From assembly GCA_965263225.1 (NCBI GenBank), contig CBDHHG010000051.1:496001-560000 (forward strand): a stretch of DNA of 64,000 nucleotides, in the 5' to 3' direction. The translations under genes and the position numbers were made by a program. The notes beneath the pieces are model-generated. The model was not told the origin of the DNA, did not search any database, and was given only the letters and a program-made list of their open reading frames with translations. Of this stretch, positions 1 through 8,346 are shown in pieces (position 1 is the stretch's first letter; each line of letters opens with the position of its first letter). Source of the DNA: DT-111 sp965263225. GTDB taxonomy: Bacteria > Bacteroidota > Bacteroidia > Chitinophagales > Saprospiraceae.

Positions 1-932
1 ATCCCCCCCGTCTTAGCGATGTATTCTACCGCTGCGTCAGCTCTAGCCTGTGATAGCTTCCGATTGTCTCGCTTCTGTCCCCTGGAATCTGTGTGAGACC
101 CCAATTCAATTAACAACACAGGGTTGTCCTTGAGCAGACTTATCACCTTATCCAATTCCAGCGCTGCATCTGCTCTGATTTCTGCACTATTATAGTCGTA
201 ATAAATATTCTCCAGGGCAATCACCTTGTCCAAGCTTGCTTTTTCCAATTCCAGATTAGCCAGCAGTGTGCCCATGGCAAAGCCTTGGGTCAGATTGTCC
301 GACACACCCGGACCAGGACCGATATCTTGGACGCCATCAATGCATACAATACAGCCTTTCACGTCAACAAAAGCTTCAATACGCTTATTAAAGTATCCCT
401 CTTTGCGGATCAAAAAGGTATAGTGGTTTCCTCTTTGCAGGGTGTATTTGAATTCCGGGCTGGGGTAAATAGGCATATCCAACTCTTGTTCCCGCGTAGT
501 GTTGTTGTAGACTTCAATATGGGTATCGGTAATCGAAATGGCAGAATCTGCTTTCGCTCGGGTTTCAGCCAACGTCAACTCAAGCAAATATCCCGGACGG
601 CGTCTTAATTTAATCTTTGGAAAGATTTTCTTTCCTGGGGCCAGGTCGTGGGTAGATTCTATTAATTCAGTGGGGAAAAACAGATTTTTACTGGCTCGAA
701 TCAGCAGGTCTTTTCCCGCAGGCACTTCGCATGTAAAGAGGCCTTCGGTATTCGTATAAACCTCTGCGATCACTGATTCTGTAACTTGGTCAATGACTTT
801 TACCTGCACCTCATTCAGATATCCTCGGTTGTCGTCTTCAAAAACATAGCCTTCCAAAATAACACTTTGTCCATTGGACAAAAGCGGAAAGATCATAATC
901 AAAAGAATGGCAAAAAATAATGGGCGTTTCAT
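1..932 (-). CDS. OmpA family outer-membrane/periplasmic protein, C-terminus cut off by window edge
   Basis: Reading leftward from an ATG at 932 there are 310 open codons running off the window, so the C-terminus is missing. Residues 1-22 form a signal peptide (MKRPLFF start, hydrophobic core, SNGQ cleavage region). Residues about 25-95 look like a carboxypeptidase-regulatory/Ig-like fold (LEGYVFEDDNRG, TNTEGLF). From residue 242 an OmpA C-terminal peptidoglycan-binding domain begins (NIYYDYNSAEIR, then GSHTDSRG and LSQARADAAVEYI). The protein probably tethers the outer membrane to peptidoglycan. It diverges from fmt with about 105 bp between start codons. The family call is firm; the specific role is unknown. 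Confidence 0.85.
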   Translation of the reverse strand, partial: MKRPLFFAILLIMIFPLLSNGQSVILEGYVFEDDNRGYLNEVQVKVIDQVTESVIAEVYTNTEGLFTCEVPAGKDLLIRASKNLFFPTELIESTHDLAPGKKIFPKIKLRRRPGYLLELTLAETRAKADSAISITDTHIEVYNNTTREQELDMPIYPSPEFKYTLQRGNHYTFLIRKEGYFNKRIEAFVDVKGCIVCIDGVQDIGPGPGVSDNLTQGFAMGTLLANLELEKASLDKVIALENIYYDYNSAEIRADAALELDKVISLLKDNPVLLIELGSHTDSRGQKRDNRKLSQARADAAVEYIAKTGG

Positions 933-1037
933 GTAGTGTTGATCGTATTTGTTTGTATAATGATGAAATTTTTTTTCTTTGTCACCTCTTAAAGCGATCC
1001 AACCATCGCCTTTGCTCAATAAATCATAACTAAATAC

Positions 1038-1961
1038 ATGAGCTTGAGAATCGTTTTCATGGGTACGCCTGAGTTTGCGGTACCCTCCTTGGCAATTTTA
1101 CTGGAAAATGGCTATGATGTTGCAGGAGTAGTGACCGCGACTGATAAATACGGAGGAAGAGGCAACAAGATTTTGTTAGAAAGTGCCGTAAAGAAATACG
1201 CGGTAGAACAGGGTATCAAGGTATTGCAACCAACTAAACTTCGAGATCCGATTTTTCTGGAAGAACTTGCTGCCCTGGAGGCGGATTTACAGATTGTCGT
1301 AGCCTTTCGCATGCTTCCAGAACGAGTTTGGGACATGCCGAGCAAAGGCACCTTTAATTTACACGGTTCCTTATTACCAAAGTATCGTGGAGCTGCTCCA
1401 ATCAACTGGGCTGTGATACGCGGTGAAGCAACGACAGGGGTTACGACCTTTTTCATCCAACACAAAATTGATACCGGAGACATCATACTACAACGAGAAA
1501 TGCCGATCGGACCAGACGATACAGCAGGTGATGTTCATGATAAAATGATGATCCTAGGAGCAGAAGCTGTATTAGAAACGGTAAAACTCATAGAGAAAGG
1601 CGAAGTGGAGCTACAAGTACAAGATCACACGGCAGCCACCAAAGCTCCAAAGTTGTTTAAGGAGACTTGCGAGATCGATTTCAGCCAAACGAGTGAAGCT
1701 ATACATGATTTCATCAGAGGGCTCAGTCCCTATCCAGCTGCATGGACTACCTTAAAGGGTAAACAACTTAAGATCTTACGGAGTGAACCGGCAATGACGA
1801 TGGATATGCCAACAAGCCCGCCGGGTACCTTCTCCTCTGACAACAAAAGTTACATTCAGGTTAGTACGGGCAATGGCTATATTAATCTATTGGAATTGCA
1901 GTTACAAGGCAGAAAACGGATGAAGGTGAAAGATTTTCTGAATGGATACACCTTTGAGTAG
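1038..1961 (+). CDS. fmt: Methionyl-tRNA formyltransferase
   Basis: This 307-residue protein transfers a formyl group from 10-formyl-THF to initiator Met-tRNA in the cytoplasm. The catalytic triad is visible as N107 and H109 in FNLHGSLLPKYRGAAP and D145 in IDTGD, one residue offset from the E. coli numbering known for the family (N106/H108/D144). The N-terminal Rossmann-like domain begins RIVFMGTPEFAVPSL, and a C-terminal OB-like domain follows residue about 205. Length is normal. The def gene that often accompanies fmt is not nearby. The ATG fits the family N-terminus exactly. Confidence 0.97.
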   Translation: MSLRIVFMGTPEFAVPSLAILLENGYDVAGVVTATDKYGGRGNKILLESAVKKYAVEQGIKVLQPTKLRDPIFLEELAALEADLQIVVAFRMLPERVWDMPSKGTFNLHGSLLPKYRGAAPINWAVIRGEATTGVTTFFIQHKIDTGDIILQREMPIGPDDTAGDVHDKMMILGAEAVLETVKLIEKGEVELQVQDHTAATKAPKLFKETCEIDFSQTSEAIHDFIRGLSPYPAAWTTLKGKQLKILRSEPAMTMDMPTSPPGTFSSDNKSYIQVSTGNGYINLLELQLQGRKRMKVKDFLNGYTFE

Positions 1962-2032
1962 CGTAAATCGTAACTTTCCGATCATGAGGATATTAGGTCT
2001 AACACATTCTTCCGATCAAAACTGTTTTGAGC

Positions 2033-3154
2033 ATGAAAATAAGTCGAAAAGGATTCTTTAAGGGACTGACATTAGGAACTATTTCGCTACCTCTTTTCCT
2101 ACGGTCACTCATGAGTGAGAATATCGCTCAAAATCAACGAGGAGGCCCAAATGTCATCAGTGGGAAACAGTACAATTGGAAAATGGTCACTACCTGGCCC
2201 CCAAATTTTCCAATTTTGGGAGAAGCTTGCCAACACTACTCAGATCTCGTCAAAGAAATGTCAGGAGGAAGAATCAATATCCAGGTTTTTGGTGGTGGAG
2301 AGTTGGTTCCTCCCTTAGAGACTTTTGATACTGTCCGAAATGGTGGAGCTGAAATGGGGCATGGTGCCGCCTATTATTGGGCAGGCAAGATTCCTGCTGG
2401 GCAGTTTTTTGGCTCTGTCCCCTTCGGAATGAATGCACAGCAATTGACGGCTTGGATATTGACAGGTGGTGGTATGGAAATGTGGGAAGATCTCTACAAG
2501 GAATTCAACCTTGTTCCGATGCTAGCTGGCAATACTGGCGTGCAAATGGGGGGTTGGTTCAATCGTGAGATTAACAGTATTGAAGATTTAAAGGGCTTAA
2601 AGATGCGGATTCCAGGGCTTGGAGGGAAGGTATTGGAAAAGGCAGGAGGAGCTCCGGTATTGCTAGCTGGGAGCGAAATCTATACTGGACTGGAACGAGG
2701 CGTAATTGATGCAACAGAATGGATAGGACCTTTTCATGATTCTAAAATGGGATTTCATGAGATTGCCAAGTATTACTATTCACCTGGCTGGCATGAGATG
2801 GGTACTGCGCTAGAATTAATCGTTAATAAAGAGAAATTTGACAGTTTACCTTTTGATTTACAGGCCATCATTCGCACTGCTTCTCTACGCATTAGCACCT
2901 GGATATTAAGTGAAATGGAAACTCGAAACGCTGAAGTATTAGCCACCTTGATGGAAAAAGGAGTGGACATCAGGCCTTTTCCACAAGAGGTCATCGACCA
3001 GTTGAGAGGCTATACTGCTGAAGTGATTGAAGAAGTAACAGCGGATGACCCAATTGCCGCAAAAGTTTATGCCTCGTATGATGCCTATCGCAAAAGAGCA
3101 GCGGCCTGGTCTGAATGGACGGAGAAACTATTTTACACCAAAATTCAAAGCTGA
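2033..3154 (+). CDS. TRAP transporter solute-binding receptor (DctP/TakP-like)
   Basis: This is the periplasmic substrate receptor of a tripartite ATP-independent transporter. I choose the ATG at 2033 (373 residues); a TTG two codons upstream is also open. The N-terminus SRKGFFKGLTLG resembles a twin-arginine signal, with RK in place of RR. The mature part has receptor hallmarks: a TTWPPNFPILGE start, a GAEMGHGAAYYWAGK segment, and GLKMRIPG containing the Arg that pairs with substrate carboxylates in this family. The pattern recalls alpha-keto-acid receptors such as TakP, which is inference. Its permease genes lie head-on on the other strand, and the two stop codons are adjacent with no base between them. 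Confidence 0.92.
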   Translation: MKISRKGFFKGLTLGTISLPLFLRSLMSENIAQNQRGGPNVISGKQYNWKMVTTWPPNFPILGEACQHYSDLVKEMSGGRINIQVFGGGELVPPLETFDTVRNGGAEMGHGAAYYWAGKIPAGQFFGSVPFGMNAQQLTAWILTGGGMEMWEDLYKEFNLVPMLAGNTGVQMGGWFNREINSIEDLKGLKMRIPGLGGKVLEKAGGAPVLLAGSEIYTGLERGVIDATEWIGPFHDSKMGFHEIAKYYYSPGWHEMGTALELIVNKEKFDSLPFDLQAIIRTASLRISTWILSEMETRNAEVLATLMEKGVDIRPFPQEVIDQLRGYTAEVIEEVTADDPIAAKVYASYDAYRKRAAAWSEWTEKLFYTKIQS

Positions 3155-4465
3155 TTAAAGTGAAAACTGTAGCAAGTTAATTAATTCAGGAAACAAAATC
3201 ACCAGCCCAAGAAACACTAATTGGATTACTACAAAGGGAATAATTCCTCGGTAGAGATGTTGCGTAGTGACGGTAGGTGGGGCGACTCCCTTGAGATAAA
3301 ACAGAGAAAAACCAAAGGGTGGTGAAAGGAAGGAGGTCTGTAAGTTCAGCGCCAATAAGATTCCAATCCAGATCAAATCAATTTCTAGTTCTAAAAAGAT
3401 CGGCGCTACCACCGGAACGATAATGAAAATGATCTCAATAAAGTCGATAAAAAATCCCGCCACAAAGACGACAATCATCACTAGCAACAAAAACCCCATG
3501 GCTGGCAGGTCAGCTTCCCGGATCAAGTTAACCAGGTATTCATCTCCGTGCATTTCTCGAAATACAAAGGTAAAAGTCGTGGCGCCCAGCAGTATAATAA
3601 ATACCATGCTGGTCAGGTGTGTAGTTTCGGTCAGAACAGATTTTAGCACCTCCAGGTTAAACTTACCCTGAAAAATAGTTAGCAGAGTGGCGCCCAACGC
3701 CCCAACTGCAGCAGCTTCCGTGGGTGTGGCTATCCCGGTAAAAATCGACCCAAGTACGGAGACGATTAAAAGAAAGGGTAAAACAAAGGCCTTTACTACC
3801 TTAGCTACGAAATCTTTATCCTTAAAAGCTTGAATCTCCTCTAGCGGGATGCTTGGGGCTGATGCTGGATGGATTCTAGCCTTGATCATGATGTATAAGA
3901 TATAGCAAACTACCAGCAACACTCCGGGCAAGAAAGCGGCAGCGAAGAGCTTTCCGACGGAAACGTTCAATACACTAGCCAAGAGGACTAATACCACTGA
4001 AGGTGGAATGATTTGGCCAAGCGTGCCAGAGGCTGCTATGGTGCCTGTAGCCAGTTCCGGACTGTATCCTCGCTTCAACATGGTGGGTAAGCTAATTAAG
4101 CCCATGGTAATCACGGTAGCTCCGACAATACCCGTAGAAGCCGCTAATAGGGCCCCGACGATGACCACTGAAATAGCCAAGCCCCCTTTAATCCGCCCAA
4201 GCAGAATAGCCATAGTTTCCAGCAGACTTTCGGCAAGCCCCGATTTCTCCAGCATGATACCCATGAAGATAAATAGAGGTACCGCGATCAATACGTAGTT
4301 GGTCATTACCCCCATGATCCTTGGAGGTAAAGTACTAAAGCTCCCTGCATCCAAAAAACAGAGTGCATAAATCATAGAAATACCACCTAGCGTAAAAGCT
4401 ACCGGATACCCATATAGGATGAGGACAAATATGCTGATGAATAAAATGATCGCTAATATCTCCAT
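3155..4465 (-). CDS. dctM: TRAP transporter large permease subunit (DctM)
   Basis: This 436-residue inner-membrane protein has about a dozen hydrophobic segments and is the ion-coupled translocation subunit of a TRAP system. DctM signatures seen include an N-terminal VPLFIFMGIMLEKSG-type segment, ATVITMGLISLPTMLKRGY, ASGTLGQIIPPS and GIATPTEAAAVGA. Its start lies 4 bp downstream of the dctQ stop, so the two permease genes are co-transcribed. The matching receptor is the convergent gene at 2033-3154. Substrate is probably an organic or keto acid, inferred from the receptor only. Confidence 0.95.
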   Translation of the reverse strand: MEILAIILFISIFVLILYGYPVAFTLGGISMIYALCFLDAGSFSTLPPRIMGVMTNYVLIAVPLFIFMGIMLEKSGLAESLLETMAILLGRIKGGLAISVVIVGALLAASTGIVGATVITMGLISLPTMLKRGYSPELATGTIAASGTLGQIIPPSVVLVLLASVLNVSVGKLFAAAFLPGVLLVVCYILYIMIKARIHPASAPSIPLEEIQAFKDKDFVAKVVKAFVLPFLLIVSVLGSIFTGIATPTEAAAVGALGATLLTIFQGKFNLEVLKSVLTETTHLTSMVFIILLGATTFTFVFREMHGDEYLVNLIREADLPAMGFLLLVMIVVFVAGFFIDFIEIIFIIVPVVAPIFLELEIDLIWIGILLALNLQTSFLSPPFGFSLFYLKGVAPPTVTTQHLYRGIIPFVVIQLVFLGLVILFPELINLLQFSL

Positions 4466-4469
4466 GATC

Positions 4470-4985
4470 TTATTCGGGCTTAGAGGTTTCCGGTGAGCTC
4501 CATTGTTGATAAGCCTTCAAGGCCTCTCCTATGGCTTGCATGAGTAATAATACGATTCCCAAAGTGATAGCAAACTTAATCAAGTACCTAGCTGGCAATC
4601 CACCAGGATCCGGAGAGGTTTCTCCAACACTGAAAGAAGTCATCCCATAGTTAAAAGAATAGATAATGATCACTATACACCATGGAATGAGAAAAATTGC
4701 ATTTCCTATCAAATTAACCAAAGCCTTATCTTTTGCAGAAAATTTGGCATAAAACAGATCGACCCGAACGTGCCTATCGTGCTTAAAGGCAAAGGACGCA
4801 CCTAATAGAAATATTAAGGAAAATAGATGCCACTCCAATTCCATGATCCAGGCAGCAGTATCACTGAGTACATATCGAGTAACCACATCAAAACAAACGA
4901 GAATAACCAAGAGGAGGGTCAGCCAAGAAGTCCCCTTCCCTATTCGTTCGCTGATATGATCTATACTATCAATTATCTTTTGCAT
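4470..4985 (-). CDS. dctQ: TRAP transporter small permease subunit (DctQ)
   Basis: This 171-residue protein has four hydrophobic helices and is the small membrane subunit that partners DctM. I place the start at ATG 4985 (MQKIIDSIDHISERIG); an upstream TTG at 5024 would add 13 residues but is less likely. Family features include the VTRYVL motif after the first helix, EWHLFSLIFLLGASFAFKHDRHVRVD in the middle, and a charged polar C-terminus. It is followed 4 bp later by dctM. The upstream 120 bp contains the terminator of the preceding glucosaminidase gene, so dctQM should have its own promoter there, though I could not identify one cleanly. Confidence 0.9.
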   Translation of the reverse strand: MQKIIDSIDHISERIGKGTSWLTLLLVILVCFDVVTRYVLSDTAAWIMELEWHLFSLIFLLGASFAFKHDRHVRVDLFYAKFSAKDKALVNLIGNAIFLIPWCIVIIIYSFNYGMTSFSVGETSPDPGGLPARYLIKFAITLGIVLLLMQAIGEALKAYQQWSSPETSKPE

Positions 4986-5104
4986 GTTCCACAAGTATTT
5001 TGTGAACGGACAGGAAAAATACAAAACCTAACGAGCTTCTCTAATTTGAGGTGCGAAAAATGCCTGCAAGCAGTCCAGAGAGCAACTATTGACCTAAGTA
5101 GCAC

Positions 5105-5148
5105 AAAAAATAAGGGTAGTACCGAACTTGGACTCGGTACTACCCTTA
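5105..5148 (-). terminator. Rho-independent terminator of the glucosaminidase gene
   Basis: A perfect 15-bp inverted repeat (TAAGGGTAGTACCGA at 5111-5125 and its complement at 5134-5148, 8-nt loop) is followed on the minus strand by six T residues (A run 5105-5110 on +). It sits 21 bp beyond the stop codon of the minus-strand gene ending at 5170. Confidence 0.9.
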
Positions 5149-5169
5149 CAGCTGAGAATTACAATTGTA

Positions 5170-5985
5170 TTAATTCCGGTCTAGACGATATAGTTTCAAA
5201 GTTTCAATAATCTTGATCAGTTTCTCTGCGTATCTCTTATCCGTCGCATAACCGGCTTTTTTCAAACCATGTGCCCACTTCTTGTAATCCGTTTTCTTTA
5301 GTTTCAACAAATGCTTGTAACGTCTTGAAGTAAGCAGTCGAGAATGTTCTCGATAGCTTTCCCAGGAAGAATCGAAAACTCTAAACATATCATATACATC
5401 ATCATCTGTATAGTTGCGACAAGTACAGCCTTTACATTTGGATCTGCATTTTATCCCGAAATGATTATTGGACTCTACAGAAAGGCGACTATCCCCAGCA
5501 TTTGATTCTAACAAGCCCTGAGCCAGGGTAATACTAGCAGGAATACCGAATTGTTCCATTTCTTTCAAGGCCACTTCTTTGTACTGATCAATATAGTTGA
5601 GAACATGCTTCTTCTTGGCATTGACAATCTGGGGATCTATATTTTTTCGTTCAGCGTAGTCAGGACTCAAAATAAAGGTCAGATTAGCAAAGGTATTGCC
5701 GCGATTATCCTTTGGCTTTGGTTTCTCTGCTTTAATAGGGGCATGATAAGTCGTTGGTACAGCTACTGCACTTGCTGCATTCGTTTGGGGGGTAATAGAT
5801 TCAGCCGCGACGGGTCGGTCATGGGCTGATTGCATATTGAATTGAATAGAGATGTCCCTGCTAAATAACAAATGTAAAATCAATGCCAGGCACATTAATT
5901 GAAACCAGTTCTTGAAAATCCAAGTAAGAGTAGAGGTAGAAGCAGATTCTTCTTTTAAGTGATAAGTATGGTGAAGGGTATTCAT
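5170..5985 (-). CDS. Membrane-anchored glucosaminidase-domain protein (peptidoglycan hydrolase)
   Basis: This 271-residue protein likely cleaves beta-N-acetylglucosaminyl bonds in peptidoglycan. Residues about 22-43 form one transmembrane or uncleaved signal segment (WFQLMCLALILHLLF). A linker follows, and the glucosaminidase domain (Pfam Glucosaminidase/GH73-like) covers about 115-265. GIPASITLAQGLLESNAG carries the family catalytic Glu, and NNHFGIKC and KKAGYATDKRYAEKLI are conserved. Just after FGIKC there is a four-cysteine cluster (C-x3-C-x2-C-x-C), seen in some related Bacteroidota enzymes. A promoter and a terminator of its own flank it, so it is probably monocistronic. Confidence 0.88.
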   Translation of the reverse strand: MNTLHHTYHLKEESASTSTLTWIFKNWFQLMCLALILHLLFSRDISIQFNMQSAHDRPVAAESITPQTNAASAVAVPTTYHAPIKAEKPKPKDNRGNTFANLTFILSPDYAERKNIDPQIVNAKKKHVLNYIDQYKEVALKEMEQFGIPASITLAQGLLESNAGDSRLSVESNNHFGIKCRSKCKGCTCRNYTDDDVYDMFRVFDSSWESYREHSRLLTSRRYKHLLKLKKTDYKKWAHGLKKAGYATDKRYAEKLIKIIETLKLYRLDRN

Positions 5986-6006
5986 TGCATCAAATTGTTT
6001 TTACAT

Positions 6007-6042
6007 AAAACAAAAATAAACATTTTGTTTTATAATCCAAAA
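6007..6042 (-). promoter_or_regulatory. Promoter of the glucosaminidase gene with overlapping inverted repeat
   Basis: On the minus strand TTG (6042-6040) is followed after 19 bp by TATTTTTG (6020-6013), an exact match to the Bacteroidota -33/-7 pattern, 27 bp before the ATG at 5985. A perfect 11-bp inverted repeat (6007-6017 with 6025-6035) covers the -7 box and much of the spacer. It could be an operator or simply AT-rich symmetry. Confidence 0.65.
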
Positions 6043-6339
6043 AAGAAACTTATTGTTTTTTTTATAGCTATATAATCCCTTACTTGCGGGGCAAATTTGG
6101 AAGATTCTGGACGGCAAGTGTTATTTTTATTGCCTTGATATGTAAAGTAATTAACCACCTAAGGGGGAAAGGAATGAGACTCAGCAGAAAAGTATCTCAT
6201 TTCTTCATACAATGTCTATTCCAAACTAGAAACGGTGGGTATATTCCCACTTTGAGCAGTCCCATTCAATCGGGGAATAGTGTACCTAGTCGCGGGATCT
6301 GATAGTCCCCCTCGTTCCTAAATAAATGGCCAACAATTA
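6043..6339. other. Non-coding stretch between divergent genes, function unknown
   Basis: No convincing gene: the only longer reading frame starts with TTG and has no family features. There are several imperfect hairpins, the best being an 11-bp stem with one mismatch around 6171-6207 (AAGGAATGAGA pairing with TCTCATTTCTT) and a GTGGG/CCCAC hairpin near 6234-6250. It could be an untranslated RNA or degraded sequence. Confidence 0.4.
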
Positions 6340-6371
6340 TTGTACTTAGTGTATTTTTTACACTACCTTTG
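6340..6371 (+). promoter_or_regulatory. Promoter of the amino-sugar kinase-pfkA operon
   Basis: TTG at 6340-6342, a 21-bp spacer and TACCTTTG at 6364-6371 match the Bacteroidota sigma-ABfr consensus exactly. The expected transcription start would fall around 6377-6380, giving a leader of only about 15 nt before the ATG at 6394. Confidence 0.8.
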
Positions 6372-6377
6372 CAGGGC

Positions 6378-6393
6378 CTGAAATGCATTTCAG
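6378..6393. promoter_or_regulatory. Perfect 16-bp palindrome between promoter and start codon
   Basis: CTGAAATGCATTTCAG is identical to its reverse complement and ends at the base before the ATG at 6394. Its placement across the predicted transcription start and ribosome-binding region suggests a repressor operator or a leader hairpin that limits translation. Confidence 0.55.
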
Positions 6394-7254
6394 ATGATAT
6401 TGATTGCTGACAGTGGATCTACCAAAACAGATTGGAAGCTTGTCAAACAGAACCAACTTAAGAGCATAACAACCATAGGCTTCAACCCCGTTTATCACTC
6501 CGTTTCCCGGATCTCTGGTGAAATGTCGAAAGCCTTTGTAGACGAAGCAGAGAACAGTAAGGTAAAAGCTATTTACTTTTATGGTTCTGGCTGCCAGGAG
6601 ACTTCCCGTCAGTTGATAGTAAGTACGGCCTTGGCCAAGGTCTTTCCCAATGCAGCTATCCAGGTTCAGCATGATCTCATGGCGGCAGCAAGAGCTACTT
6701 GCGGGCATGAAGCGGGTATCGTCTGTATCCTCGGAACGGGCTCCAATTCTTGCCTTTTCGATGGGCAGCAAATTGCGGATCAAGTCACTAACTTGGGCTA
6801 CATGTTGGGGGATGAAGGCAGCGGAATATACCTTGGACGCTTACTATTAAGTGCTTTCTTCTACAGGGAATTATCCCCTCAACTAACCGAGGCTTTGAAC
6901 GAATGGATTCCTGGCGGAAGAGCGGAAGTCCTCGATAAGGTCTACGGTAGTGAAGCTCCACAAGCTTACATAGCTTCCTTTACCAAATTTCTTTTTGAGT
7001 ATAAAGATCACCACCACATAAGACAGATTTCAGAAAAAGGTCTGTCTGATTTCGTACGTCGACACATTATGAAATATGAAGGATACCAACAGCTCCCCAT
7101 CCACTTTATCGGGTCTGTCGCCTTCTACTTTCAAGACATACTAAATGTAATCCTGGCCGATCAAGGGATGCAGGCAGGACATTTTCTCAGGCACCCCATT
7201 GACCATTTGGTTGAATTTCATTTGGAAAACGAACAAAAATTGGCAGATAAATGA
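6394..7254 (+). CDS. BadF/BadG-type ATPase, N-acetylglucosamine-kinase-like
   Basis: This 286-residue cytoplasmic protein belongs to the ASKHA sugar-kinase fold. The N-terminus MILIADSGSTKTDW is the phosphate-1 loop of the BadF/BadG/BcrA/BcrD family, and CILGTGSNSCLFDG plus GYMLGDEGSGIYLG are the phosphate-2 and connecting motifs seen in eukaryotic GlcNAc kinases and bacterial relatives. It probably phosphorylates an amino sugar such as GlcNAc. Its stop overlaps the pfkA start (ATGA), implying translational coupling to glycolysis. A wall-hydrolase gene diverges upstream, consistent with muropeptide recycling, which is inference. Substrate specificity is not proven by sequence. Confidence 0.88.
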   Translation: MILIADSGSTKTDWKLVKQNQLKSITTIGFNPVYHSVSRISGEMSKAFVDEAENSKVKAIYFYGSGCQETSRQLIVSTALAKVFPNAAIQVQHDLMAAARATCGHEAGIVCILGTGSNSCLFDGQQIADQVTNLGYMLGDEGSGIYLGRLLLSAFFYRELSPQLTEALNEWIPGGRAEVLDKVYGSEAPQAYIASFTKFLFEYKDHHHIRQISEKGLSDFVRRHIMKYEGYQQLPIHFIGSVAFYFQDILNVILADQGMQAGHFLRHPIDHLVEFHLENEQKLADK

Positions 7255-8234
7255 GCAATGAAATTAAAAGAATAGCAGTCTTTACCTCGGGTGGTGATGC
7301 TCCGGGAATGAATGCAGCGGTAAGAGCTGTGGTGAGGACTGCCGCATTCAACGATTTGCACGTTTACGGTATAGCCCGTGGCTACGAAGGCATGATAGAT
7401 GGAGACTTAAAGCGACTCGAAGTCAGAGATGTTGGAAATATCATGCATAGAGGGGGTACGGTTTTGAAAACCGCTCGCAGTAAGCGCTTCATGACTCCAG
7501 AAGGTCGTAAGCAAGCCTATGAGTCGTTATTGGCTTTTGACATTGATGCTTGCGTAGCTATCGGCGGTAATGGTACATTCACGGGAGCTGAAGTTTTTAC
7601 TACTGAATATGACATTCCGATCATTGGCATTCCCGGTACGATTGACAATGACCTCTACGGCACTGATGCTACCATTGGGTTTGACACGGCCATCAATACG
7701 GCGATACAAGCTGTTGATAAAATCCGAGATACTGCCGATTCACACAATAGATTATTTTTTGTGGAGGTTATGGGACGAAACTCGGGTTTCATTGCCCTCA
7801 ATACAGGTATTGGCAGTGGTGCTGGCTGCATCCTGATCCCAGAAGTCGATTCAAATATTGAAGATCTGGTTGATATTCTTAGGAAGGGCGCTCGTAGAAA
7901 AAAACTATTTAGTGTCGTAATCGTAGCAGAAGGGAACAAATACGGAGGGGCAGCAGAAATTGCCCAACAAGTACAGGAATCTTTCGACCACTACGACACC
8001 AAGGTCGCCATCATTGGACATTTACAAAGAGGTGGATCCCCCTCAGCGCTCGACCGGGTACTGGCTAGTCGGTTAGGTTTTGGAGCCGTCGAGGCCATCT
8101 TAGCAGGAAAATCCAAGTGCATGGTCGGTATCATCAATAACAAGATTAAATACACGCCTTTTCAGGATGCCATTACAAAAAATAAGCACCCGAATAAGGA
8201 TCTCGTTAGAATGGCAGAGATACTGGCCATTTGA
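7251..8234 (+). CDS. pfkA: ATP-dependent 6-phosphofructokinase
   Basis: This 327-residue enzyme converts fructose 6-phosphate to fructose 1,6-bisphosphate, the committed step of glycolysis. Signatures in order: the ATP-binding loop SGGDAPGMNAAVR (13-25), a Mg/catalytic GTIDND motif near residue 130, MGRNSGFIA near 175, and the signature HLQRGGSPSALDR near 255. GGDAPG and the Gly near residue 105 (AIGGNGT) favour ATP over pyrophosphate as donor. Length matches bacterial PfkA. It overlaps the upstream kinase gene by four bases, so both are expressed from the promoter at 6340. Confidence 0.97.
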   Translation: MSNEIKRIAVFTSGGDAPGMNAAVRAVVRTAAFNDLHVYGIARGYEGMIDGDLKRLEVRDVGNIMHRGGTVLKTARSKRFMTPEGRKQAYESLLAFDIDACVAIGGNGTFTGAEVFTTEYDIPIIGIPGTIDNDLYGTDATIGFDTAINTAIQAVDKIRDTADSHNRLFFVEVMGRNSGFIALNTGIGSGAGCILIPEVDSNIEDLVDILRKGARRKKLFSVVIVAEGNKYGGAAEIAQQVQESFDHYDTKVAIIGHLQRGGSPSALDRVLASRLGFGAVEAILAGKSKCMVGIINNKIKYTPFQDAITKNKHPNKDLVRMAEILAI

Positions 8235-8346
8235 TTTCATCCTAATTTTCGAAATCTGATTCTTCACCAGAAACAAGGAGGGGAGCCCATCCTAGGCAAG
8301 AAGGAAGTACTGACAATCAAGAAGCCGTTCTTCTGCATCAAACTGA

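Noticed and set aside
6007..6035. AT-rich inverted repeat as a terminator
   Set aside because: It precedes rather than follows genes on both sides and overlaps a consensus promoter.
6084..6302. 72-codon open frame starting with TTG in the spacer before the amino-sugar kinase
   Set aside because: No ATG start, no ribosome site, no recognisable motif; treated as non-coding.
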